Positions 10,035 to 21,785 of a stretch of DNA of 64,000 nucleotides are shown one piece after another. The notes beneath the pieces were generated by a model. That model saw nothing but the letters and a program-made list of their open reading frames with translations. It did no database searches and was not told the origin of the DNA. Origin of the DNA: Micromussa lordhowensis (Eukaryota; Cnidaria; Anthozoa; Scleractinia; Lobophylliidae); NCBI GenBank assembly GCA_964020085.1, contig OZ026601.1:25058414-25122413 (forward strand). The letters are read 5' to 3'. The number at the start of each line of letters is the position of its first letter. Position 1 is the first letter of the stretch. The position numbers and the translations under genes are program-made.

Positions 10035-13000
10035 TTATGTGCATGCGCACATAGACGCTGGGCAATATCCCCTGGCACAGTTGTTGGTGCACCATTGATT
10101 CATAGCTGTATTCCCTTTCCAGGGTCCTAAAGCCCTGCAGGATCCAGAAGGAGGTGCATTACTGGGGGGCTGGGGCTTTGGTGGGGAAGGGGGTCCGGCA
10201 GTTTGAGTGGGTCCTGTTCCTCCACCTAATGTTTTTTTGACTGCATTTATCAAAGGGTACCTAAGAAAACAAAACAACCCATGTTAATATTCAAAGACGC
10301 ATTGTTAGGTTTGCCCAATTATTCTGTAAGGGAGGCATTTGTTGATAACAGTTTTACTTATAACACTGAATCAGACACCCTGTAAAAACAAATGAGTAAA
10401 ATATTCCAAGAGTTTGAGACGCGATAGAATAAGGCACACGACCAAAATTAACAAATCAATCAAGTGATACTTAGCAATTTTTTTCCTCGTGGTTTGGTTC
10501 CAGAATCTTAATAGGACTACTGGGGGGGAGGAGGTAAAGAACCTAGGGTGTATCTAAATTGTGTTTGACCTTGTGTAACACCTCCGTTGAAAATATTAAC
10601 AATCCTTTAGGAGAGGAAATGAGTGCACCTTTCTTTACTTACCTTCCTTGGCCACAGAAAGAACCCTTAAAATCATCCAGATCCAACGACCAGAACATGG
10701 CACCGAGGAGATTTTTTCCTTTGATCAGAGTATTCACTTTCAATACCAAACTCCTCCTGTCATCATACCCCACCCACTGATCTCCGACGTATCCATACGG
10801 GGCGTTTACTGTATTGTCCCGCACCACTGTCAGACCCATCTTACAGATCTCGTAATAGGACAGGAATCCCCCTTCCCTAGTGTACATCCCAGGGGTGGCC
10901 CTGCCTCTGGTTGGTGCTCCAAGTCCATTTTGGCGCCGGTTTGATAGCTTGAACGATCGACCATACATTCCCAGTCCTAGTGCGATTTTCTTGCTAGGCA
11001 TACCCTATTGAGGAAATGGATTATCGTCATTTCGTCAACCTCGTCTAAACTCTTTGTCTATTTTTAAACAATAGAGTGTTTCTGGCGAAGGCTAGCCTGC
11101 TGAAAGCGCTCGCCCGAGATCGTACCACGTGATCAGGTTTGACCAAAGACGACATTGGAGAATGTAAAGTGTTATAGGATAATGACTACTAGCGCGCTTA
11201 TGGGGCATTTCCTTAACAGGATTGTGTTACGAATACCAGCGCAAATTGAGCCTGGAAATTACAGATTGATTTCTCAACTATATCTCCTTCAAAGAAAAGC
11301 AAGTGAACTGGCACAATCCCTGGCTATTTCCTCCCCGGGGGGAGACTCTCATATGAAAAGGACAGGGATGCTCGTGGGAATATTTGTAAAGGAACCCTAA
11401 GAGATACCAAGACCCTGCTTTGTGGGCGTGGTTGAAATATTTTTCGCCCCTAAAAGGTGCCAATTCTAAAACATCTCATTATTTCCTGTCGCATTTGTTT
11501 TTGGCTCAACGCCCTAATAGGTTCTGAAAAAGCTCTCGCTATGTACCTTTTGAGGCTGAACAAAAGGAACCAAAACCTCCTTTTCAACCCTTAAAATGTA
11601 AGACAAGTACCCCGTCCTTTTTACATGGGACTATTTTAAAATATTGTTATGACTACCTTGTTTATCCAATACTGCACTGCGTACGAGACCGTCAATGTTT
11701 CACCTGGGGGACCATCTAGAGCAGTGTGGTGTCCTGTTCTTCGATCCCAGCTTCCACGAAGGTCATAGGTCATCAAGTTGATAAAATCGAGAATTCTCGC
11801 CAATTTGCTTATTTCATACGCTTTGTTAATTCTTGCCACGCCAGCGGCCACGGCTGCCGTCAGCAGGAGGCGCGGCTTTCCGCTCCGTGCTGACTCGCCC
11901 CTGAAGGCGGTCAATAACTCTTGGCAAAGGACTGTGAAGCGCTGTTTGTCCTGTGGTGGGGAGTTGCCGCGGTTTGCGGGGTACTCCCAGTCGAGGTCAA
12001 ATCCATCGAAGTTATACTGTCTCAATAACCTAAACAATCAGGTGTTAATGTGAGTAATAGCGGACCTCGATGGGCAAATGTTCTCAGTTGTTTGCACCTT
12101 CTGTAACTTGTAGTTCCCCATAAAGCACTTCCCTGCAGATTTTGTATTTATTTTTAGTTAAGGCATGCACACAAAGTGATATTTTAGGCCAGTCGTTTTT
12201 GTAATTTTGTTGGTCTTATAATTTCCTTCGTTGTATGCTATAAAAGTTCCCGCCGTTACATCCACGAAAAGGGAACATTTTCAAGTGCCAATCGCAGGGA
12301 AGTCACGTTTTTCTACCATTTTCTAGGAACAATTCTAAGCTCTATTTCCTGTGCCTTCGGCCTGATTCATCCAATCGTTCTTGTTCAAGCACGCTTTGCA
12401 TATGCATGGTCTTCAGGCACCCCGCCATGCACTATTGTTACAAGTGATAACGTTACAAATTGTTGGTGGTCGCTCAAAGCGTCTTTTGCAGGTTTGACTG
12501 GGGAAGAAGAGACCTCTTACATTTCCCGCATTCCTCTTCAGTGTTCATGAGCAATAGCACTTGAAAGATGTGGTAGTGAAAATTTCTTTACTTGCTGTCC
12601 TCCCTGACCTCTATTCCGCCATTGCTTATTGGAATTCGAGAAAGATGTACAGTAAAAGAACCGGGAAGAGACGTTTAAATCAGTATCAAAATACAGTTTA
12701 CGGCCAGGTCGCCTGGAAGTCACAGTCAAGACTTTGCAAAACTTCCCAAGTGTCTCAAGCCTTAATTTCTGGTGTAACTTTTATTCCTAAACTGTTTAAC
12801 GCCTGTCGAGGGCATGATGGCGCATGCTTTTTACAGCTTAATGAAATGATTTGAAAGTGGAAATGTAGCGTGCTGATGGGAACTACCATTCAAGGATTAA
12901 CAACAGGCTAAGCGTCGACACACCAGATGCACGAACAGCGAGCGTTTTATAAACTGGCAACAATTTAAGTTTCGCTATTCTCATTATCTGTCCGCTTAAT

Positions 13001-13461
13001 ATTGTTTAATTTTGGCATTTTAAGGAAAAACTGCGCTTAAGTCATGCGCCAATGGAAATTCAAAGATTTGATGATGCTCACCTAATGACAGAACTAATGA
13101 AGACGTTTCGATTAGCTCCCGTGCTCACCATACGTGAAAATGGACTCACTGCTCCGCTCTCGTGATTCCATCCACCAACGGCCAGAAGCGTCTTTAACTG
13201 GGGGTTCTTCTGCTTCAGATTGTTAAACCTGACGTACATTTGGTTGTCGTTCCATTCGAACATGGCGATCCGGTTACTTGAGTCGATTTTGGCGAATGAG
13301 TAGATGACGTGAGTGCAGAGGAATGGATCGATGTCTTCTGGGAAGAATTTTGCGCCATCTGGTCGATACTGTGCCCAGTTGGTGTAGTAACAGACTCTGT
13401 AGTAGGCATCGCAGCTCGCTGACAAAGCCATCAAGACTAACAGTAGAGTCAAGGCTTGCAT
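10035..13461 (-). CDS. Secreted GH18 chitinase with C-terminal Cys-rich domain
   Basis: Four exons on the minus strand: 13461-13082, 12029-11657, 11004-10643 and 10260-10035. All have GT-AG borders and matching phases, giving 446 residues. Exon 1 starts with a signal peptide ([19 protein letters not shown]), then [14 protein letters not shown] and the substrate-side AVGGW strand. Exon 2 begins with the catalytic strand [11 protein letters not shown]135, D138, D140 and E142 fit the DxxDxDxE signature, so an active enzyme is expected. MTYDL follows. Exon 3 carries the YGRSF and [11 protein letters not shown] strands that finish the TIM barrel. After a Pro/Thr/Gly-rich linker, the last about 36 residues hold six cysteines (WKGN...WCTNNCA...CPASMCAC), probably a small carbohydrate-binding or stabilising module. 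Family members cleave chitin outside the cell in digestion, growth or defence; which applies here cannot be seen. The gene lies between the arms of an inverted duplication. Confidence 0.93.
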
Positions 13462-13519
13462 GTTTACTGTACTGGATCCTGGGTATGATAGAGGGAATTG
13501 TTAGTGGCCAGGTGGACAA

Positions 13520-16500
13520 ACTCTAAGTGTTAGCGGCCAGTCTCAGCGTCAACTATGGAATTATTTTCGGCAATTCTCTATCAAGTACTGTTTAAAAAAC
13601 GAGCAGGAGTGTTTTATCGGGTTCAAAAAGCCACGAGGGGCAGCCGAATGGTTTTAGACCAGGCAGGTACAAAAGTCGGACCGGATCAACTCGGATCGCT
13701 GATTTGAATAAGAAAATAACACCCGAGACCTAGCCCGTTTTAAGTGTACGTGTTTGTACATTTGTTAGTCAAGTAGAAGTAGAAGCAGTAGAGGTTAGAC
13801 GAAGATTGTGTAAAACAGTAGCCCGAGAAATAAAAGGAACCAAAGACCAGAGTCTTGGTACCTCCTCGTTTGGACGATAGAGGGATACTCAATAGAAGAA
13901 AGCTCAAGGTTAACGTTGCAACAAGACTTTTCAAAACTTTTCAAGCGAAAACAGCCGCCACATCGTAACGAACCTTATCATTTGTTCTCTACGCTTCTAC
14001 AATCAAATCGCTGGGTACTCCATTATCTAACCTCCTTTTTGTGCTTCTAGGTAACCCCTAAATTCCATTTCGTTACCGTTTACTGATAGGCTAGCAGTGG
14101 ATATTTCTCGAAGACTTGGAATATATTTTAATATTAATGTTCTCTCCGCAACAAAATCTTAGCTACGAATCATTCTTAAAAGACAAAGGAAACCAAGGAG
14201 TTGTTGTGTTGCGAACAGCAGTAGTTCGGAGTCGAGACACCTAAAAATTATAGTTTGCTACTCCGAAAAGATTTCACGAACAGTTGTTTACTTGCGCACT
14301 TGTCTTTGCAACTCCTTTGGAGCAGACAAATCTGAGCAGAGGCAGGTTTTCCATTCTGATCCATTGGTAGCGGCTTGTCAATGACTTACAAAGTGAGACC
14401 TTGACGGCGAAAACTGACGGAAATCTGAAGTAGCTGGAATATACGCTGCGATGAAAGACTGCCAATATACTAAGTTTTGTATTGGGTTTAATCTTAAATC
14501 CGTGAGCCCCAAAATGAAACCTTGCACTTCTTATACAGGATTACAGTCATATCCTGAATGCATTTCTTGCGGATATCTTGTTTGTACCTTTTTAAGGATG
14601 TGAGAAAATAAAGCAAGTTGACAAAATCTGTTGCTGTGTACTGCTCACTAGTCTCATATTTATCTCTTTTTTTTTAAATTCCACACTGCAGATAAATTAC
14701 AGAAAATTAGATATCTAATGAAAAGATGGAAGAGAAAAGATTACGTTTCATTAAAAATTCAAAATTTTTAGGAGCAGCGTGCTTCCTCTGTAGTTACCAT
14801 CGATCGTTCATTTCTGTAAATTTATAAAATTGTTTCCAATTTCTAAGATTGTTCTCCGTATCACGCCCCTCTTCTCGCATTTGGTGGATACGTCAAGAAA
14901 ACTCTCTCTGCGTTATTCTTTTTCAGTCTGGGAAACAAACTCGATCCGTCTGTTTGGCCGAGTTTTTCCTTCTTGACCTGTTATCATTATGTTTTTCCCC
15001 TGGCACAAGTTACGTTTTATTTACGTGTTAATCTGAAGGAATAGCATACCAGTTCTTAAAGACACTACTCATCTGTTGCAATTCCTGATAACTCGCGGCC
15101 TGCCAATAATTTGTTTTTCTTTGAAGGCTCGAGTTTGTATAGACGGTTACGTATCGCTTCAAAAGTTTTCTCTAGTTATAAAAGTTTTACTGGTGTACAT
15201 GTACCGCAGAATTACTGCCTATGTCTCCGAATAAAATTAATGGTGAGGAAGTGGGCTATGATTATGAATTTGAGAAAAAGAAAAACGTTCAGATTAACTT
15301 CAACTCGTGAGACCTGATGTTGATAAAGGCTGAAATTAAAACGAAAACAACAACAAATGTTTTACCTTTCTTTGGAACTTGAAACGTCTCACGATCAATT
15401 AGAGCACAATGTAGAAGACTTTCTTCAAGTAGTAAAAGACTGCAAGAGTCGCTCTTATATATTCCCTATAGGCCTCGTATAATTTATGCATTTTCGTGAG
15501 GCGGAAGTCTCTTGTAATGGTTAAAAACATTCCTCCAGGTTAATATAGTTACATTGACTAGCAAACTACGCTTTTGTTTTTGTACTATACCCTCTCTCGG
15601 GTTAACTTACATCTTAAGACCAGATGAGATGTTACTCCAATCTCTGACTCTTATTTTGAACAGTTCTCTGCTCATATATATATTTACTTGCATAAAGAAA
15701 CTTGTTTTGTAGGCTCAAATTAAACAAATATTATACATGGGATAAAGATATTGCACCCGAGTCAGATATAAAACGTATTCATGTTGTTTCATGAGCTCTT
15801 ACACGTGCCTGCTGTTTATACCTGCTGTAATCCCCATTACGTTAACTAAAACTGCTTTGTCAATTGAGCTTAATTTTTCTCAAGTTTCTATTCAGAAACA
15901 AAAGCTTCCCTTTTTCTTATAAATTCTAAAAGAAACGCTATTCGGAGCATGTAAAAATCTTGAGTTCATTGAGTAGTTATGGCAAATGTCGTATAATGTT
16001 TTCCTAGAGTCTTTGAAATGAACCACTCGATGCCATTTTTCCTTCTTAGCAAAGTATCCCCATTCTACGTAAAGATCTCAATGTCTTCAACTTCCCTAAG
16101 CAATTGAACCTTTTTGTACTGTGTGAACAACATTTTGAAAACTTGTAATATTTTCTCCTTTTCTATTAGACGATGTTCATATCTTTTCTCTTAACCGTTC
16201 TGTATTCTCATAGACGTACATCGAGATATTAAATACAAAAACTGGAGACGGACTATAGAAAATGTTATTTTAGTTTCCACCCTCATATTAGACTTTTATT
16301 CTATTTATATAATTATTATTCTATTTATATACATTTATATACATGTAATACTATATCTTATATTTATAGACCTGTAACATTTGCAAAAGTGAACAAAGTT
16401 TATTATCATTAATATTATGTCGTGCTAATGACATGCAGCGTTCATCTTTTGATACGTTTTTAGCAGACTTTTTTTTTACTAAACTCAAAATTTACCGACT

Positions 16501-18110
16501 GTTTTTAGGCGTGATGCTGATTACATTTTTCAGGGGAAATGACATCAACATTTCAATGATAACAGCAATATTAGTCTTCACATGGCGTGGGCATTCCATC
16601 GCTTTAACTAGAAAAATGAAAGAGATATATAATTCATCATGAACTTGGCTGCTGTAGAACCTTTTTTAGTTCAGATTATGTAAAGATTATCTATGGTGAA
16701 GGATGAAATATTCGTCAAAGTATCACACATTAAATGATTTTACATGAAGAGCTCTCAGTTGACCGCAAGTTGTTGTAAAATCATTATATTGACCTGTGTA
16801 TTTACCAGTAGGTTTTTAAGGGTTCCATGTTCGCGAGAGTTGATGGATTTCCGCTTATTGTTTCACACGCCCGAAATAATATTAATAAAACTGGGCCGGA
16901 AGTTTTAAAATGGGTCGTGTTCAGTATTGTCGTCGACCTATGACGCAAGTGGAAAATGTTGGCTAAACGTTTAAAGGGTGGCTTGTGAGCTTCCTGAGTT
17001 ATAATTTCACGAGATTAATTGATTATTCAACAAAGAGCTTAATATTGTTTTTGGTGTGTGATAGAACACTTCCGAGCTGTCGTGGAAGTTAAATATTGGC
17101 AATTCTTGACCATATTTGATGAAATTGGCGAAAAGACGTCATTTTGGTGGATTCCGAAGGAAGAGTGTTTTTTCAGTCGTTGGATTCTGTTTTGCGTTTG
17201 GCGCTGATACTTGAAACCGTCAAAAATAGCCAGTGAAATGAGTAGCAACTCGCAGTGCGTGTAATAAAAGATAACATTACAGTGTGATCAGCGTTTTCAG
17301 TTAACTGAAATGATTTGATCTGCCGACATTCAAGGCGGCAATGTTTGGGGTAGCTAAAGAGCTCTTTCAATCACGGGCCATAAGCAATGTTTACATCAGA
17401 AAAGAGTTCAACTCCCATGGGATTGGTTTGTTTATAATTACCAACATGGCAGCCGTGATGTCATGTGGAAACGCCCTATAGGTTAAGTAGATGCTATATG
17501 TATCAAGAAAAGTTCACTTCTATGAGTATACTGTTTTGCGTATAGTATTCGAAGGTGTAAATGAGATTTGTAAATTCATCTGTGTCGTGTATGGTCTACT
17601 TGTCGCTCGGTGAAGCGTTTTTTTCTGTGTGAATAGGAAGTTTTTGGGAGCTGCTTTTGGGTTAGGGTTGATGTTGCTTTGAAAAACTGTTTTCTATTGA
17701 TTTGCACGATAATTTGAACCTGAAAATCGAAAGAATTATTTGTTAAGCTTAAGAGTCGACAAAATGGATAAGATTTCAGAAACAAAAGCTTTGCACTGAT
17801 CTATTTGTAAAACATGTAAAAGATTGTATGACTCTTATGATAGCTTTCCAGTGTGGCTGATAGCCGTCAGCAGTAATGAAGGATTGTTTCTGTACGCTGT
17901 TTATAGTCAGGAGGAATTTATTTGTTTCATCCAATAGACATCCAGTAAGCCGTCAAGCTCAAGACGCAATACTGAGGGACCTTTCTCCCCATACACAGCT
18001 CTAATAAGCATATATGAACATTCGCGCGAAGGTCTTCTAATGAATGAGTGAATGAAAACGTTATTAACATGTCAGTGTAATTAGCTATAGAGCTAATTGG
18101 GGAAGCCTAG
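13520..18110. other. 4.6-kb AT-rich intergenic region
   Basis: This is sequence upstream of the chitinase. No exon chain or domain was recognised on either strand, only open frames under 70 codons. An AT-rich stretch with repeated TTATATA words lies near 16.3 kb. Regulatory sequence for the chitinase could lie here but I cannot point to a site. Confidence 0.45.
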
Positions 18111-18116
18111 CTAAAG

Positions 18117-18685
18117 TTAGGGCCTGTTTACATGGAGGTGGGGGACCCCAGGTAGGTGAGGTAACCCGCCTAGGTGGGGTAACCCGCCTCTCCATATAAT
18201 CTCTCATTTTTATCTGATCATGTTTACATGATAGGTGGGGTAACCCGCCTAGGCGGGTTGCCCGGTCTGCCAGGTAGGGTAACCCGCCTAGCCGGGGTCG
18301 CATTTTGCCATGTAAACGACTCGAGGTGGGGTAACCCGCCTAGCCAGGGTCGAGTTCATGTTACATTGAACCAGAAAAATATGGCCGTTAACTGCCTCTG
18401 TCGGAGGCTTTGTATCATCAAAAGTGACTGTAAAACGCCACAGCATTGAAATGCTGCAGCGAGAGCAGAAAATAAAGATAAAATAACACTGACCGCCAAA
18501 AGACATCGTTCGTCCGCCATTTTCAATGTTTACATGCCTAGCGACCACGCAACAACGTCAAGTAAAGTCACCCCGGGACCCCGGGGTTGTAAGTTTGCAT
18601 GTAAACGCTGGCCATTTTTCGACCACGGCTAGGCGGGTTACCTCACCTACCTGGGGTCCCCCACCTCCATGTAAACAGGCCCTAA
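18117..18685. mobile_element. MITE, 569 bp, with about 60-bp inverted termini
   Basis: The left end TTAGGGCCTGTTTACATGG, continuing through GGTGGGGGACCCCAGGTAGG to about 18175, is mirrored at the right end. The interior repeats GGTAACCCGCCTAGG several times. The flanks allow a TA duplication, so a Tc1/mariner-type origin is possible, but a 3-bp TWA site cannot be excluded. No transposase is encoded. Confidence 0.85.
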
Positions 18686-18689
18686 AAAA

Positions 18690-21310
18690 ATTAATAAACA
18701 AATATTGAAGCTGATGAATATTTATCTACAGCGTAATAATGAACGCTATAAAATGATATAAAATGATTCTGTTCACGATTTACATAGTTTACAGCAACTG
18801 CTATTGTTGTCAATGAGGTCTTTGTAATACAAGGAATCTTTCCAAACGTTTTCTGCAGTCAGATATCGAGTTGCGTTTGTTAGATTTCAAATGTCGTCAC
18901 AGAAAGGGTCACGGCCTTTGTTTCAGAGATAAAGCGTGTGGGAAAACACGTTATAAGATCCCCAGCATAATTGATAAACGCCAGTTTTTCATTTTAAAAT
19001 TTAAATTGAGCAACAACTTGTACAAAATTGTTCTCTTATGGGTAATGAGACAGATGAAAGCCTTCCCATCGCTGAAATTGTCATAAAAGACGTTAAAAAC
19101 GTTGAAATTACTTTTTCCTTGCTGAAGTACGTACATTAAACAAACAAGACTGAACGAGTTATCGCTATTTATAAAGCATCCAAATTCACCTGTGCACAAT
19201 ATTTATCTGCTTGTCCAAAATACCACGAAATCGCTACGAAATATGTACATAATGATCTTTCTATCGATAACAAGTGAAATATTGGTATAAAGAGGCTCAT
19301 GTGGTGTTTGTTTTGAACATTTTTAGCGATATTATTACGTTAATTTATGGCCTCAGTCTAAAGCTTGTGATATTGATATCGATGTCATTGTGAGTCAGAA
19401 ACGTAAGATTTTCTTCAAAAGTTAACACGATCCAACCATGTATTTTAAAATTGCCAATAAGGTAAGAAAAAGTGCTTTATGTATGTCACTTCTAGCTTAA
19501 AAATCTCTTTTTGCGATTTTATGTTCTATTCGAACATTTGCTAACCCCTAACATGTCTTCCAGTAACGCCCGTGGCACTTGAAGACAAAAAATACTGTCG
19601 ATAGTGAATGCACTATTTGTATCTGTACTAAACGTTGAATTGTGTCGCACGTCAGTTGTAACTCGACTGGTCATTCATTAGTCATCACAAATAATTTGTT
19701 CTTTTCTTTTCTTTTGGATTGATGAGGGTCTCACTAAAACTTTTAAAACTCCACAGTTACTGAGCCGAGCTAGCAGTGCTGAGTCAAGACACGTCGCTTA
19801 AACTAGTTTCGACTTCAACAAGCATCGACAGAGGATCTAACTTTGACTTGCCGTGCAAAGATTGGGTGAGAAACGTGTCCCAAGGAATATTAGCCCGCGG
19901 GGCTTTTAGATTCTGCTTTTATCTGAGAGAATTAACGGTTTACAACACACATCAAGCAGTATTCAAGCTATCCAGTTTTTTAAACGCAACCTCCAGCCTC
20001 GATATAGAAACGAGACCTTGATCAACACTATTGAATCAGAAGTAATCACGTGTCTTTGTCTTTTCTTGTTTGACTCGATAGGCTGGTTTCAGTTATCACG
20101 TGACATTTTCGGGAAAGTCACACTTATCCGTTTGCGTGTTATATTTCAGGCCTCCTGGGCAGGGCACATAGTGCGTTATGCCATTATAACAGCTTATAAA
20201 TCCATAGCGATTGCTAGGATCTTTTTAATTTTCGTCTGGTTTGCCCTGACAAAAAACTAAAAAGAAAGCAAACCAGAACAGAGAAAATTAAAAGCAGGTG
20301 ATCGTTTGTTATCTTAAAATTACACGAACAATCAAATCAAGCAAATTTCGATGTTTGAGCCGCTGAGAAACTATTAAAGTCAGTCCCCGAGATACAACTT
20401 ACCATAGATTTTAATCCAAATTTGGAAATTTAAAGTTTGAAATAAAAAAATGGGTTTCTGATTATGGTTTACGAAACAGGAGGAGCTTGGGTAAAATGTT
20501 TCCTTTGCTGACAATAACAGCTTTCAGAAAGGTTTTTTTTTTTAAATTGGGCCGTACTTGTTATTTTTTATGGGAGCAGAAAATCTAAGCAGAATATGAA
20601 AATAGGTATACTGCGTTGACTTTCAGAGAAAATTTCGATATCGATTTTTCTACTGATTCAAAACATAGTTGATAGAGGAAAATAGTTAGGAAGCCAGTAA
20701 ACATCAAAGAAGCAACAAACCGAGTAAGATGTATGTCAGAAGGCCCTTGACCATGCAAATCTTTTGTTTTATGCTCATTGACTATGCATGTTTTACATAA
20801 TCGCTAGGCTTCTATTGGTTAGTTTTATGAGCACACATAACCACCTTTGTGCAGGGTCAGCCCCTAAAAGAGCCAACAAAAACATACAACAAAGATCTTT
20901 GCTAGGTTTCCTAACCATTCCCTCTATTAAGTATGTTCAAAGTAACAAAAGAAAAAACAAACTTAAAAGTCAACATACCACAAAAAGGCCATTTATTTCA
21001 AGGATATGAGATGGTAAATAGCCAACGAGGCCCGTAGGCTATAACCAATCTCATATCCAACAAGCGCGAATGGATTAATTGTTTTATTAAATTCTCAACC
21101 TTCGGTTTTGCTAAATTTTTAAAGCCTAAGAAACGACCGGAAAGTGATGTGACTTCCGGGTGCCAAAACGAAATGCTGAAAATTTTATGCTGAGCGACAT
21201 TTGCCGCATTCATTTTCATATAAGCTCAAACGCAGGTATAATGGCTGGTAACCGAGATCTAATGAACCAATGAGAAAGCTAGAATTTCATTATCCGTGGT
21301 TGAGAATTTA
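18690..21310. other. Intergenic region upstream of the 34-exon gene
   Basis: Short open frames only. Small hairpin-like repeat debris lies near 21.0-21.1 kb. No RNA gene or exon is supported. Confidence 0.4.
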
Positions 21311-21638
21311 ATAATCGTTCGCCTTAAGAACCATGCATATATTGTCACCTTGGTAAAAGAGGTTCTTTGGGCCGTATGGACAAATCAAACCAAAATCGAT
21401 TGCTTTTTAGTTGCGCCGAAAACAGCGCGGGCGTTTCAGGGCAGCTATCCCTTTATAGGTCTATGTTAACAGAATACAGTGGAATTAATGGTGGATAATT
21501 TCTTTGTTGAAGTCAGAATACAAACATTGTGAAAGATCTTGGAAAGACAAGGGCTCCTCTCCTGCGAAAGCGGACCTGTCCTTTGCACGACTTGCTGACC
21601 TACCAACACGGTCAGCGGCCGCAGAATCACCAATGGCT

Positions 21639-21652
21639 GTTACCATGACAAC
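21639..21652 (+). promoter_or_regulatory. RFX X-box in promoter of the 34-exon gene
   Basis: GTTACCATGACAAC is an imperfect palindrome of two RFX half sites with a 2-base spacer. It lies 133 bases before the ATG at 21786, the usual position of X-boxes in genes for ciliary proteins. The site is preserved in the inverted duplicate at 8240. RFX factors are the conserved regulators of ciliogenesis in animals, so this is the main evidence for a ciliary role of the gene. Confidence 0.65.
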
Positions 21653-21785
21653 GGCCAGCAAAAGATCATTAATGGCGACCAAGTTCAATTTTAGAAGAAG
21701 TTAAAATGACTTTACAAAGCTAGAATGTAACAAGAGCTCAGCCAAACTGGAAATTTAGTTTTCAGTAGCTTTCTGTGTCTTCAAT

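Noticed and set aside
12538..12854. Open frames of 63 and 97 codons inside chitinase intron 1
   Set aside because: The two flanking exons join in perfect phase ([10 protein letters not shown]). The open frames have no domain and no splice sites in compatible phase.
19776..20260. Two consecutive plus-strand open frames of about 80 codons
   Set aside because: No domain, no homologous copy in the window, and no convincing splice or start context.
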